A stretch of 64,000 bases of DNA from Diphasiastrum complanatum (taxonomy: Eukaryota > Streptophyta > Lycopodiopsida > Lycopodiales > Lycopodiaceae), in contig CM055112.1 in the NCBI GenBank assembly GCA_029204225.1, forward strand, positions 439,001-503,000, in the 5' to 3' direction. Made by a program: the position numbers and the translations under genes. Shown piece by piece: positions 1-14,214 of this stretch. Each line of letters opens with the position of its first letter. Position 1 is the first letter of the stretch. The notes beneath the pieces are model-generated. The model searched no databases, was not told the DNA's origin, and worked only from the letters and a program-made list of their open reading frames with translations.

Positions 1-1
1 C

Positions 2-496
2 AGGAAGGATGATGGTTTACCTGAGTTGTGTGGCTATGTGGATGCAGACTGGGGAGGTGACTATGATGATCGTAGATCCACCACAGGATATATATTCCAG
101 TTTTGTGGTAATTGCTTTTCCTGGTCTAGTAAGAAGCAAAGTACAATTGCTCTTTCCACCACAGAAGCAGAGTATAAGGCAATGTGTAGTGCTGCACAAG
201 AAGCTATATGGTTGAGACAAATCTTGGAAGAAATTGGCATAAGGCAGAAAAATCCCACGACTTTACATAGCGACAGTCAGAGTGGCATTCAGCTAGCAAA
301 GAATCCAGTGTTCCATGCGAGAACTAAACACATTGAGATTCAATATCACTTCATACGTGAGAGGCTGCTGAGTCGTGAAATTCATATTGTTCATTGTAGC
401 ACAGAAGAACAACTAGCTGATATTTTCACTAAGCCACTTACTGGAGAAAAGTTTGATAAATTTAGATCAAAACTTTCTGTATTTAAAGTTTGTTGA
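2..496 (+). pseudogene. 3' end of Ty1/copia polyprotein (RNase H), truncated by window start
   Basis: The frame is already open at the window edge and stops at 496, so only the C-terminal ~165 residues of a copia Pol protein are visible. They form the RNase H domain that degrades the RNA strand during reverse transcription. Visible landmarks in order are DADWGGDYDDRRSTTGY, an STTEAEY block carrying the catalytic Glu, a HSDSQSGIQLAKNPVFHARTK-like stretch trimmed here to its core, and the terminal ADIFTKPL motif. No stop interrupts the visible part. A purine run and an LTR follow, as expected for the 3' end of an element. Similar, decayed sequence occurs on the other strand near 9.5-9.9 kb. The family call is firm; whether the whole element is intact cannot be seen. 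Confidence 0.9.
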
Positions 497-551
497 CTTT
501 AAAGTTATGTATATGACCGTATAAAAAGTGACTCTACTTTAAGGGAGAGAG

Positions 552-823
552 TTAGAATTAAAGTTAGAATCATTGTGTTACTGTACTGTGGGTCCTATCA
601 GTGGATAAGAATCAGTTGGCCTCGCCACGAGGCAAGTCGACGGGACACGCGTCCCGCCAACGGCAACCTGGGTCATGCATGGGTTGCCTGAGTGAACAAC
701 TATATGTACAGTGTAATTTCATTTTGAGAAATACAATTGCTATGTGAGCTTGCTGAGGAGAGTGATTTTCTGTCTGTGTTACTGTGTAGCATGATCTGTG
801 TTCCTGTGCAAAGCAAATTCTAA
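552..823 (+). repeat. Probable 3' LTR of the copia element
   Basis: A purine-rich tract at about 541-551 (AAGGGAGAGAG) looks like a polypurine tract and is followed by TTAGAATT. The matching inverted end AATTCTAA lies at 816-823, giving a ~272-bp LTR candidate. Its ends are not the canonical TG...CA. A G+C-rich stretch with short self-complementary words lies at 617-690. The upstream LTR is outside the window, so the boundaries are inferred from the inverted ends alone. Confidence 0.55.
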
Positions 824-1830
824 GTTTGATATGGCATGGATTTACCCCATATCTGAGTGTCGTTCCATGCTATCTCTTGTTTGCAAATTGCAACTTATAT
901 AATGCAATTGTTTTTCAAATACATATGCTTTTACTTTATAAATTGATATGGACTAGTACCATGAGACTGATCAGAATGGTGGAATGCCCTGATACAGTAA
1001 TAATATGGGAAAGCCTATCACAGATGATTATGTGTTACATAGGGAAGATTGGACTACATTTTATGATCAAATATTTTAAGCTAATAAGCTGCTAAATTTA
1101 TTTTGGACATGGATAACAACTGACATTCAACGTTGACACCTATCTTCCTCAATGTGCTAACTTGTGGGGTTTTGTGTGTTGGCATGGTGGCAGGTACCAG
1201 CTGGATGTCTTGAGATTTGTTTCGCTATACGGTGCTTTCTTTCTTTGAAATACTGTATGCTTTCCGCTATGTTTTACCTTGTTGGGTTATGAATAAAGAT
1301 TTCAAAAGGTTTGGTCTTGCTTTGGAAAGAGGAGCTCTGTTTCGTTAATCTTTCTCTCTCTCTCTCTCAAAGATAGCGACAATAATCAAATTCAACAAAT
1401 AGCAAATCCAACAATTATGAAAATAGCAAAAACATAAGAGAAATGGAGAATGAAAGAAAGCAAAGACATCCAATTTCCAAAATGGTAGAGGCTCCATCTT
1501 CTTGATAGAACATGAAAAATGATATACAAAGTATCACTATTTATGGTGGATTTGAGGCGCTTGATTGCTATTGGCCGATTTCTACCTTCCGTATTATTTG
1601 AATTTGAATAAAGGTGGGAATGGACCCTCTCACTAACTTGATTTTTAGGCCTCTAAACTATTTACTCACATACATAGCCTAAAAGTATCTTTATTGCTAT
1701 CTATTTGATCAAATAACAATGTGATCATTGGGTTGGACCTACACATGTAGGGTGCCATTTCACTCACACTTATTTCCTACTCTAGATCAATCTGATCTAT
1801 GTACATGATGTGCTGATATCCCTGCATTAA
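824..1830. other. No gene seen
   Basis: AT-rich sequence with a short CT run near 1,349-1,368 and only short, unsupported reading frames. I see no protein family, RNA gene or clear repeat here. Confidence 0.6.
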
Positions 1831-2777
1831 GGCCCTTTTTGGACTCAAAAAGGGCCCCTTCACTAATTATAATTAGTGTTAATAACGACGTCTACCAATG
1901 AGAAAGTGACAATTGAGATGGAATGGTCCATATGACATGGCACATCCAATGGTATAAATTAGATCTCCAAATTCTAACCCACCCACTAACTCTACTTCTT
2001 CAACCCTTATTAATATGATATGAGAAGGCTTAAATTTAAATTATAAATGAAAGTAATCTTGCTTTTGTCAAGCCCTTCAAAATTTGTTTTTATTAACTTA
2101 GATTGAGTGAAAAGGGGGCCCAATATTTCTTTGGGCCCCCATTTTGAGAAAAAAAAAATGGGAGGAGGGGTATGGGAGTACATATTCCCCCCCCCCCCCC
2201 CCCCCCCCCCACCCCCCCCAACCCAGGTCTTGTACTGCACCTGGGGGGGTGGTGTGTTGTGGGGGCACACGAGCAACGCTCACCCACAACACGCCACCCC
2301 CTCCAGGTGCAGTATAGGACCCAGAGGGGGAAGGGGGAGTTCATGGGGCCTTGCGCCCCAAAGGGAGTCCGCGGCCCAGTGGGAGGGATGGGCTAGCGGG
2401 AGGGTGGGGGGGAGTACAATGCGTCGAGAGCGGGGGGGGGGGGAGTGGGGGGGGGATGTACTCCCATACTCCTTCCCCCATTTTTTTTCAAAATGGGGGC
2501 TCAAAGAAATATTGGGCCTCCTTTTCACTCAATCTAAGTTAATAAAAACAGTTTTTGAAGGGCCTGACAAAAGCAAGATTATTTTCATCTACAATTTGGA
2601 AATCCATTAAAATAACTTGTCCTTGCTTTGATTATACTAGCTTCGAGTGAAGCCTATTGAAATCTAAGTTAACCCATGATAATGAACTGCCACATAGGAC
2701 GATTAATGAGTTAATTAATCCTAATTAGCAAACATGTTTAGGCAAGGAAGAGGCCCTTTTTGAGTCCAAAAAGGGCC
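1831..2777. mobile_element. PIF/Harbinger-like non-autonomous TIR element
   Basis: The left end GGCCCTTTTTGGACTC and the right end, which reads the same on the minus strand, are terminal inverted repeats. Both are flanked by TAA (1,828-1,830 and 2,778-2,780), the 3-bp duplication typical of PIF/Harbinger and Tourist elements. Each terminus is itself near-palindromic (GGCCCTTTTTG...CAAAAAGGGCC). A second inverted pair of about 150 bp spans 2,043-2,190 and 2,456-2,604. The loop holds long C runs (2,187-2,218) and G runs (2,400-2,460). No transposase is encoded; the proline- and glycine-rich frames are translations of the homopolymers. Confidence 0.75.
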
Positions 2778-2839
2778 TAATGGCCAAGCCCTAGCACCAA
2801 ATTAGAACAATTAAAGGTTGGAGGGTTATTACATCTCTT

Positions 2840-3950
2840 AAATATCCCTCAAAATATATGGAAAATATATCTATGGATTTTGTAGTTGGACTTCCAAAAA
2901 CCCAATGTCAACAAAAGAATGATAATATTTGGATTGGAGTGGACATGTTAACTAAATTAGCTACGTTCATACCAGTTAAGTCAACTACAAAGGCTTCATA
3001 TTTAGTCCAAATCTTTGTTTGAAATATTTTTAAAGTTGTATGGACTGCCAAGTAATATTGTTAGTGATAGAGATCCTAAGTTTACAGGTCACTTTTGGTC
3101 AGCATTATTCCATAAACTTGAAATCTCTCTTAGTTTTAGTGAGTATGTGTCTTGGAAAGCTTTATAAGCTATCTACCAGATATTGTGGATTGTTTCAAAT
3201 TATAAAAATAATAATTTGGATCTTTAGCTTACAAATTTGATCTTCAAGACAAGTCTATTGCTCATTCAGTGTTCAAATTTGCATGAAGGTAATATAGTTG
3301 GATCTGATAAAAATCTTACTCCTTTGGAAGATATATCTCTTAATGTACCTTTGGAACCATCAAAAGTACTCAAAACTAGAGATAAACAATATAGAAATCA
3401 TTCTATCTATGAGTGCTTGATTTGATGGAAAGGACGCACTGAGGATGATAATTCGTGAAAAAGGTCCATTGAGAGCATTAAGAAGAATTTCCCTAATTTC
3501 CACTTCTGAGGACATAAATAGTTCAAGGGGCGAAGAATGTTACGTCCATGTCTGGTTTAGAGGATTCAGAATAATCCTTGACATGCATATTCGGCACACA
3601 ATGTATAAGATTACAAGTTATGTCTTGTCACTTTGAACTAGGCTAGCAATGTAATTAATAACCTTATGACGCCCTTGGACTCCAATGAGGACATGTGGGA
3701 CAGTGCATGGTGTTTGACAACTATATACATGCAGGGTAGTATCAATAGCAATTGAATATGAGTTTAATAAAGGAATATTCATTGGTTCATGGGGCCTACA
3801 TCTAGTCCCGGAGGTCAATTGCCAGAATCCTCACCTCTCTTGTATTCATTCATTGTGGCTCGGGGTGAAGCTAATTGAGGTTTGATCTTCAATTTCTCTC
3901 TAGTTAGGTGGTTTGGATCCATAGCTCTCCTTTTGGTGTTTGCAACAAGA
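2840..3950 (+). mobile_element. Ty3/gypsy chromovirus remnant: integrase, chromodomain, LTR start
   Basis: Translated pieces read as the gypsy integrase core in order: a W/MENISMDFVVGLPK-type start near 2,860, a DMLTKLATFIPVK block, and GLPSNIVSDRDPKF near 3,045. They are followed at about 3,340-3,480 by LEPSKVLKTRDKQYRN and ECLI-WKGRTEDDNS, a chromodomain-like tail. Stops and frameshifts break the frame, so this is a pseudogene. Just after the coding end, TGTTACGTCC near 3,538 looks like an LTR start, with AATAAA near 3,760. Reverse transcriptase is absent and the far end is not defined. Confidence 0.75.
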
Positions 3951-4148
3951 TCTTAAGAATCTTATATTGGTGATCTTTATAATGGACATCTCTTACTACA
4001 TGTGATTGGCCCTGCAAATTGGCAATACCTTGATGCAACTCCCACAACATTTGAATAGCATCTTGGGCTTGCATCATAGCCCTTTAATTTGCAATTTTTT
4101 CCATTGTTATAATACCACCTATCATAATAAGAAAGGGGGGACACTACA

Positions 4149-4152
<4 letters not shown>

Positions 4153-4232
<80 letters not shown>
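4153..4232. repeat. (GA)n microsatellite
   Basis: About 40 uninterrupted GA units. The Glu-Arg repeat frame through it is an artefact of the repeat. Confidence 0.98.
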
Positions 4233-4236
<4 letters not shown>

Positions 4237-4500
4237 AAAAAAATATAGTTGTATTAAAATATTAAAGAAAGAAATTGATATACCTTTCAAAAAGGAAAGA
4301 TAAAGATGATGTCTGAAAGGACATGTTTTATTGATAAAGAGTTGTAAATCTATAGAATTAGTTGTTTATTAACTACTACCTACAGTTGTTGATAAATCTT
4401 AGATTATATTTATTTCTCTAATCTATGTATAAAGGCACTTTTGCCTTTCTTATTATATATATCTATTTTTTTAGTTGGTAAACAAAATCATTTAGTTACG

Positions 4501-4514
4501 TTGTTGTTGTTGTT

Positions 4515-4582
<68 letters not shown>
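4501..4582. repeat. (TTG)n followed by (CT)n microsatellite
   Basis: About five TTG units run directly into about 33 CT units. Confidence 0.97.
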
Positions 4583-4584
<2 letters not shown>

Positions 4585-5347
4585 GTGCAATTTTGCCAAT
4601 GATCTCTAATTTAAACACTTCCACTTCACTCTTAGGATTCAAGAGTCACAAGTCACAACCACTATTTATCTTCTACATGAAATTGGTGGTAAATTCAATT
4701 CAGGGACAAAAAAATGGCCAATTTTTTCTAGTTCAATTTTGTGGACATTGTATGGCATAATTGTCCTCTCCTTTTTTACTTTGACTGCCCTTGGACTCTA
4801 GAGCACAAAGGCAATGCCCATAAAGCACATGAGTTGTGGAGCATAACGGACATCATCTTACAACAAGTGTCCAAAATAGAGACAACAAAAGCATGACTGT
4901 TCGGCTTACACTGTTTTAGATAGAGGGCCCCTTCCCAAAGGGCCTTTTATCCATTACTTCATGTTTGGTATCTTGAGAAGAAAGGTGTTACGTGTTCTTC
5001 CAAGGTATATCTATGTTTATGCATTAATCTTAGAAATTTGATTTCATGCTTTAATGTATTCAGTTCAAGCATAGCTAAAACACTTTGCCAGGTTCATTTC
5101 TCACTTATTCATGCTAAGATCCTAGCCATTGACTTAGCATGAAGCATTTTCTTTTACTCTGATTGACTTCTTTTATCAAAATGGTTTAAGCTTAAGCAAC
5201 ATGCAATGGCAATTAGTCATCAAAATTTCTGCAAGTAAATCAGGAAGTTTATTGCAATAGTGTATTTGCCATGAAATCTCATCCCTCCATTATTCTATCT
5301 GCAGCATGTATAATTCCACCTTCAATCAATTCACTACTTCATTGACT
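4583..5347. other. Intergenic, includes 3' flank of the propeller gene
   Basis: No gene, RNA or transposon signature recognised. The part next to 5,348 should contain the 3' UTR of the minus-strand gene, but I cannot place a poly(A) site confidently. Confidence 0.5.
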
Positions 5348-7319
<1,972 letters not shown>

Positions 7320-8900
7320 CTTTACTTGCACGAACTAGATGGCCATTTCACGATCAGACTGAGAGTGTATGAGAATTAGCTGTGGCTGATCAATTTATCA
7401 GGAGTCATATGAGCTACTGCTGAGCTTGCACAATTATCATGATCATACTTTTTCAGATCCTAAACTGGAACTACAAATAGAATACATGCATTATTGACAT
7501 GGTGCAGGAGTAGTATAAAGCCATGGAGAAGGGGGAAAGGTGAGCAGGATTGAGGCATGCTAGCTAGATCATGGGCAGGGCAAAAAATTGCTCAAGGGAG
7601 ATAGAGCGTGGAGTGGAGGTAGTTGGAAGGTTTGGTTTGGGTAGAGAGGAGTGAGTACTTAGTACTGTACCACGATGGCATATACTTAGGTGGGTTGAAG
7701 TTGATGCTTGCTTTCATTCATCTAATGAGATGAATGAGCTGAGGTGGGTGAAGGGCAGCAGAGACGTGGGGAGAGAGAGATTTTGAGAGAACATGTATAG
7801 ACTCATTCCATGGATTTCACCTCAAGAAAGATCAATCCAAGCCAATGATCACAATTGGACCCAAATTTGATAGTCATGATGTCCTTGGTCACTAGCATAC
7901 TTTGTTCTACCAAAAAACTTGTTTCATTGATTTCACCTCAAGAAAGAACAATCCAGGTCATTGATCACAATTGCACCCAAATTTGAGTCCTCGGTTACTA
8001 GCAGACTTTCCAAGCCCTTCAAGGAAGGAAACTGGTTTTGGATTGCATAACTTTGAACCGCATTTTCATAGCCTTATCCAAATCCATCTGTTGAGGATGT
8101 GAACAAATTTTTACTCCTTGATTGCATCTCCAATGTCCTCAAGCTCTCCATTGAGTGACTTGAACCTCTACACATATAGGCATTGGCTACTAAGTGATGG
8201 ATCTTGCACCTTATTAACTTATCAATCCGAACTACCATCCAAAACTAACACAATAAACAATTTTAGTCTAGTCTCAGAAAGAACTCCACTTGGGAAATAG
8301 ATTTCATATTGATTTTAGTTTTGATGGTGAGAGCACCTTCTCATACCTAAAATATATTCTAATAGCTTGCAAAAAGACAAATTTTAGCATAGAAACAACC
8401 TATGGTGCATGGAAAAAATCTCCACACAGAACAATGTAGTTAGAAGCTCCAAAACTCAGCCTTTCTTGAATAAATTAAATGATTACAATGGAATGGCTAC
8501 TTCAAACTCATTTTTGAGAGCCATATTCATATATAAACCAAACAATCTTTGGATGGTACATGATGAAGCTCCACCTCTTTAGAAGTACCTTCCTTCTTTT
8601 AAATTAAGAGACAATCTTGCTACGTTAAATGTTGCATGAAAGATTGGACTGTGTGTCAAAATTTGGGCTAAGGTGTTATCACCATAGATGTGTGGTGTAG
8701 TCTCAAGATCATGCATTTGAATCACAACAAGCCATCTCTTGATCCTTACATGAAGTGATAAGAGTTTTGATATTGACTTCACATGAAATTGTATCTTGTT
8801 TTTGCTATAGCCATGAAACCACTCCATCATCAAAATGGAAGGCGTATGCACTTGTGGAATTTTTCATTAGCATCCTCATAAACAACATAATGAGAAACAT
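7320..8900. other. Intergenic; upstream region of the propeller gene
   Basis: The proximal part must hold the promoter and 5' UTR of the minus-strand gene at 7,319, but no convincing TATA box is visible. Two imperfect copies of a ~100-bp segment starting with TTTCACCTCAAGAAAG occur near 7,818 and 7,930. No other gene seen. Confidence 0.5.
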
Positions 8901-8929
8901 ATTTGTCTATATTGGAGTCAAGAAAAGAA

Positions 8930-9470
8930 CCATTTTCCATTCAACAAAGTAGAAACGATATCATCGAAGTTCACCTTTCTATTGAAAATGGTTTTCCTAG
9001 TAAAAAAAATGTACACTCTATACACTTTACTCTTATCACTTCGAACAAGGATTACTTTTGTTGATGTACAATCCTCCTTAGATCCAAAAACAAGACAACT
9101 TTGGCTTCTCTCCAAAGGGTACCTCATAAGGTAATTTACCACCCAACAGTGTACTCATCAATCTATTCCAAAGAATAGTTGTATGAATATAGTTGCTTGA
9201 ATTCAACAAAGGAAGAGATGCATCTAGTCTACCCTAAGGTTCTATTCTTTCTCTTGGCCACTACATTTTGCTAAGGTTTTATCAAGAAAGAGAGTTGTCT
9301 TTGAAACCCATGTGCATGACAAACATTTCACATATCATTGGAATTACACTCACCTCCATTATCAAATCTTGATACGATCTTGAAAACAAAAGTTTATTAA
9401 ATCAGTTAAAATTCACATCACACAGGTTCACAAATAGGCATAGACAAAAGTCACTCAGTAAGAACACATT
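8930..9470 (-). mobile_element. Ty1/copia integrase remnant (second copy)
   Basis: On the minus strand near 9,330-9,460 the translation resembles a copia integrase core (FKIVSRFDNGGE...). Lower down come the conserved integrase C-terminal blocks (LVFGSKEDC and KSKVYRVYIFFTRKTIFNRKVNF). Frames are broken. It lies downstream of an RNase H fragment on the same strand, the reverse of normal copia order, so it belongs to another insertion or a rearranged copy. Confidence 0.7.
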
Positions 9471-9499
9471 TATTTTCTTATTCAACAATCTCTCACATA

Positions 9500-10385
9500 T
9501 AAAATGATAGTGTTGAATGCCACTTCGACAGTCGCAATATATTGTCATGGGATTTTTCCTGCTTCACATCAATTTCCCCCTCAACCATATAGCTTCATGT
9601 GCTGCACCACACATTGCTTTATACTCGACTTCTGTTGTGGATAGAGCAAATGTATTATGCTTCTTACTAGACCAAGAAAAACAACTACCACAAAACTAGA
9701 ATACATACCTGCAATCATTATAATCACCTCCCCAATCAACATCCCCAAAACCACAAATCTTAGGTGATCCATAGTCGAAAGTGCCCTTAACATACCGCAG
9801 AATGAGCTTCATTGTCTTCCAATGCATTTCAGGAGGTGCTGGCATGAACTGACTCACAATACCAACAACATAGCATATATCTGGCCTACTCATGCTAACA
9901 TAGATCAAGCTTTCTACCAACTGTCTATATAATGTAGCATCAAATGGCTGTGAATCATCAAGCTTGGAAAGCGTTTACCTAGTTCTTTGGGTCTGTTAAC
10001 TTGCTTACAATCCTATAGTATGAACCCGTGCAGCAATTCCCTGACATACTTGATTTGAGTTAGCCCCACCTCATGTTCATTTTGCCACACATCCACTTTG
10101 AGACAGTCATTAGGTTGAGATCCGTCATGTCAAATTGATTCATAAGATCAGTCTTGAGCATGTTTATCACATCTTGATTATTTCCAGTGATAATCAAGTC
10201 ATCAACATATAGTGCAACCAAAGCAATCACGTCATTTAAGCATAAGGCATAAAGATTAGGGTAAAAATGTGTTCTCACCTCCCCTTAGAATGGAAGTAGG
10301 CATCAATCTTGCTATACCACGCACGTGGTGCTTGTTTTAAGCCATAAAGTGCCCTCTTCGACTGACAAACAATACAAAACTATGT
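9500..10385 (-). mobile_element. Ty1/copia reverse transcriptase and RNase H remnant
   Basis: Minus-strand translation from 10,385 reads [20 protein letters not shown], then LYVDDLIITGNNQD (the YVDD catalytic site, 10,180-10,230). This is followed by SRPDICYVVGIVSQFM, LRYVKGTFDYG and GDVDWGGDYND. The end matches the RNase H of the fragment at 2-496. At least three frameshifts and several stops show it is dead. Confidence 0.85.
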
Positions 10386-11329
10386 GTTTCACTAAAGTAG
10401 CAATAAACAAATGTGTGTGAACTTGTATTGTGAACTCTAAACCAATAATGTGAAGGATTTCAGATCATTCAAGATCCAATCCATGTCCCTGATCTTTGGT
10501 TACAAAAAGGAGCAAACCAACAATCCTGCCAATGTAGAAAAATCAGCATCTACATACAAAATGAGATGCAAACTCTAAGAGATACTGATCAAACATGAAC
10601 CAAAACATAAAATATGTATGTTGTCCATACAATTACAGTACCCTACTGTATTTCACATGTGTGGAACCAAAAATAGCAATGAATGATCATTCTACACATA
10701 GAATTGCAAGATAACATCAAGATAGTGCACCAATGAGTAGTAGAACCCAAAGAGAACCATGTATAATGATGAAATGAGAGAGAGAAGAGAGAAGATGTGT
10801 CTCTCCATGAATTACATCCTTTTATAGAGTGTCCAAACCCTATTTTGCCACTTGGCTTTCCCTCCAAAATGTAAACCCTACTATTTTTGGGTCTAGATTC
10901 AATGTACCCCAAGTTCAAATTTGAATCTCTCTCAAACTCGACTACCAACTTTTCCACACTTTCAAAAAGTGTTTATTGAATGTATTTTGCACTAATATAA
11001 CTTCAAAAAGTTTATCTCTAAGTCTAAAATGAGTTTTGGCCTCTTATTGACAATTTACCAAAATATGACTAAACTAGACTAAACTAGTTGAAATCTCTCA
11101 CAAATAAGACACTTACTACTGTCTTAGGGCAAAAATAGACTTCATGTCTACTTTTAGATTTTATGAATGAAATTAGAAATTTTGATGCCTTGCCCCAAGT
11201 AATTTTGAGTTTGAGTAAAAATATCTCTGATTGAATTTGTGATATAGTTCTATATTCTAACAACTACAAACTTCATATAAAAAACAACAACAAAAAAAAA
11301 TTAGTTGACTCTTATCAAACAAAATAGAC
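10386..11329. other. AT-rich sequence between two copia segments
   Basis: No domain recognised. The frame at 10,643-10,957 (minus) has no recognisable family. It could be part of an inserted element or the deleted centre of the copia pol region. Confidence 0.4.
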
Positions 11330-12070
11330 CGATGCATTCGGACCATTGTTGTATAGCATCAAAAATTGAATGTGTTTGGTTGTTGCTATAGCCTCACCCA
11401 AAATAAATTTGAAAGTTTTAAATGTGCAGGCATACTTATAGTGCTTTCGAGTAGTGTCAATTATTTTGTTCGACCGCTCCATTTTGTTCACGTGAATATC
11501 GAAAGGTAGATTGTTGGTCTTGATATTTGCACCATTGATTCATTCATGTGGAAATGTATTCACCTCCTCCACCCCTCTTCAAAATTGCAAGTTTTTTGGT
11601 GTGTAGACTTGCTAATTTGGAGACCTTCAACTAGATTCTTGTCAAACATGCACAAAGCGTTGTGCATGTTGAGGTGACCAAGTTTTCTATGCCATAAAAT
11701 GTTCTTGTCAATTTGAATGGTCTCCAAATTTGTAGTCTATAATTTCATTGGATAACCATGGCTTTATTTGTATAAATGGCCATCTCTGATTCCTTTTGCC
11801 AAGGTGTCTTTGTTCATGACAGTCAACTAGTCAAAATCGTTGATTGATGATCAAGCTCGGAACATTAAAAAAATTTGTGGTGGTTCTTTCTGAATAGTTT
11901 CAAAACTTGATTTGGATATATCCTTCACATTCAAATTAATGTGAGCCGCAATCTCTGAGCTGTGAACGCTCTTGTTGGTGTTGTATTTTTATAGTTTTTA
12001 AAGCACTCAAATCTATTGGTCATGTGCCAAGTAGCACCCAAATCTAGGTACCAATATTCTCTGTCATTTA
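11330..12070 (-). mobile_element. Ty1/copia protease, GAG-pre-integrase and integrase remnant
   Basis: Minus-strand translation shows, from high to low coordinate, YLDLGATWHMTNRFE (protease-type block, ~12,010-12,060) and HRKLGHLNMHNALC (GAG-pre-integrase His/Cys block, ~11,640-11,700). Then come REQNGAVEQNN and a FGEA-like block of the integrase (~11,380-11,500). The domain order is correct here and probably continues to the RT piece below 10,385. The frame is heavily broken. Confidence 0.75.
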
Positions 12071-12829
12071 GATACATTATTCTTTCCATGAATAATTTTG
12101 TATCTTGGTCTTTTGAATGATCATCGATTGTATGTGCATCTCCCTTTCTTACGTTTTTTTGTTGTTAATTTTTTTTCACTCTTTGTATTAAGGTTTTTCA
12201 CTTGGACATGTGCCACATTTTGACTTGGTAAGGTTTTTAAGTTGCTACAAAAAAATTGGTTGTCATTAGGTAAGGGAAGGCTCAAGGTAGAGGACCTTTC
12301 TCGGTGGGAGGTCCTTCCCAAGAGGGTGGGAAGGTCCCTTGTCTCGTCCCTTGTCTCCCGTTGTTGTCGATCCTTGCCCATAGGCAAAGGACTTTCCCAA
12401 AGAGCATTGCCCTTTACATGGGGACCCCTTCCTAAGGGATACCTTACAACGTCCTTTTCTCCACTTGAGGGTTTTACTCTTTTCTCTACCTTGAAGGGTT
12501 TTTTACCACTATTTGTTCATATTAAAGCTCCTAAACCCTAACAATAATTCAGGGTTTTGTTTCCAGCTTCTAGATAGTTGTATTTGCATGATGATGGTTT
12601 ACAAGCCACTTTTTAAAGAACAGGATTGGTTTCAATATTTGCTCCAAGGACAAGTGCAAAGCCCACATGCCATGTAAGGCAGCTCACGTCTTCAAGAGAA
12701 ACCCTAAAAATCTTCATGCAAAAATGCATGAAAGGTGCCTAACATGCTAGATTCATATTGAAGGCTAAAAGAAATCAAAGTGAAAGAAGGTGACTCCAAT
12801 CCTATCTTGCCAAGGTAAGCAAGTCAGAT
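12071..12829. other. Unassigned sequence
   Basis: Holds short complementary words such as GGTCCTTCCC/GGGAAGGTCC around 12,290-12,350 and a plus-strand frame (12,242-12,541) of repetitive composition. I do not regard it as a gene. Confidence 0.4.
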
Positions 12830-13020
12830 AGCATAACTAACTATGCAATTTGGAAGTTCAAATTGAAAATTATTCTACAAAAGGGGCTCTGGGAATAAAT
12901 AATTGGCATTGATCAACGCCCCAACATAGCAAATGCTAAGAGGCTATTTTTTGAGAGATGCATGCAAAGGGCATTGTCTTTGCTAAATCTATTGATCAAC
13001 TATCATGTATCACTACAAAA
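12830..13020 (+). mobile_element. Ty1/copia gag N-terminal remnant
   Basis: The plus-strand frame reads NYAIWKFKLKIILQKGLWE, then ALSLLNL, matching the copia gag (UBN2-type) start. It stops soon after. Its strand is opposite to the copia debris at 8.9-12.1 kb, so it is a separate fragment. Confidence 0.65.
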
Positions 13021-14214
13021 GTGAAATATCCAATAATGTGCACACTAATAGCATTGGGAGCTATATCACTCTCGACAAAAAAATGTGAGATGAATTGTAT
13101 AGAGTTGATGAGATTGTGAGGGATGTGAAACATAAATGTGAGATAAATTGTATAGAGTTGATGAGATTGTGAGGAATGTGGAGCTAGTTTACATGATCCC
13201 TCCCCCCTTTCGCAATCCAAAACTAATTGGTGCAAACTTTTGTAGCATTGAATTTGATGTTAGAATAATGGGTTCTAGCGAAGCTTACTCCTAACAAAAA
13301 AAAAGGTTCATCTTAACCACAAGTCATCCTACAAGAGATGAAAGAGTTCAACAACAAAGCTAGAGATGGAGAGAGTGTCATAAGCCATGGTTATTCTTAT
13401 GTGTTTCATTTTTATTTTTATCTTTATTTTTTCGAAACGAGTTTTAAAACTACATACTAAAATATTTGTCAAAACTCTTAATACTCAAAATAGGATAAAC
13501 ACCCTTGATTGAAACTACGAAAAGGGCTTTCACTATGTAGTTTTGTTTTGAGTGCGTGAATGCCTAACTAAATGAAATCAACTTTGCTTATGCCAATATA
13601 AATAGAGCTCAGACCTTCTAGCCCATGTGATCTAGTTAAAACTAAAAGGATTTTATAAAATGCAATTCTTAGTAAGCAATTTCTAATGACAAACCCAAGT
13701 TTTATTGAACACAAATATAAGGAACTCGTTAGAACTTTTCAAAATGTCAATCCCAATGTTGGAAAATTGAATACCATTTTACAAGTAGTTTTAAGCTTTC
13801 TAAGATCACATTTGCTTGTATTCTTGTACATGCATATTTCATTATATTGATTATGCCTCTCTTTTTGTGTGGAATTTCTAGTAGGATATGTCTAGAAATT
13901 AGAAAAATCTATACCAACTTAGGATTATTTTGGTTAGTTTTGATATTCTTCCACACATTGTCATTCCCAGAAAAAGGTTATCATTTTTGTCATGAATTGT
14001 GTTTAACTATTTATGTTTCACCAAGACCATTTGACCATTAGCCTTCAATATCCAGCAATGATTAGTGATGAGGGTATCTTTGCCTCATGGTGGGACATAA
14101 GGGAGTGTTTAATGAGACATTATTGAATTTAAAGAAGTACATCTGTGTGATTTTGATGAACTCATTACTTCATTGCCAAAATGAAAGACTTCATCTAATC
14201 CATGTGACGAAGGG
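13021..14214. other. No gene seen
   Basis: Contains a short tandem duplication near 13,080-13,180 (GTGAGATGAATTGTATAGAG and a near copy) and AT-rich sequence. No coding family recognised. Confidence 0.5.

Noticed and set aside
2010-2610. Gly- or Pro-rich proteins in several frames
   Set aside because: They are read through poly-C and poly-G runs in a TIR element, on both strands.
4006-4248. Glu-Arg repeat protein
   Set aside because: The frame is a translation of the (GA)n array with no support outside it; the same applies to frames at 6,773-7,066 and 6,777-7,154.
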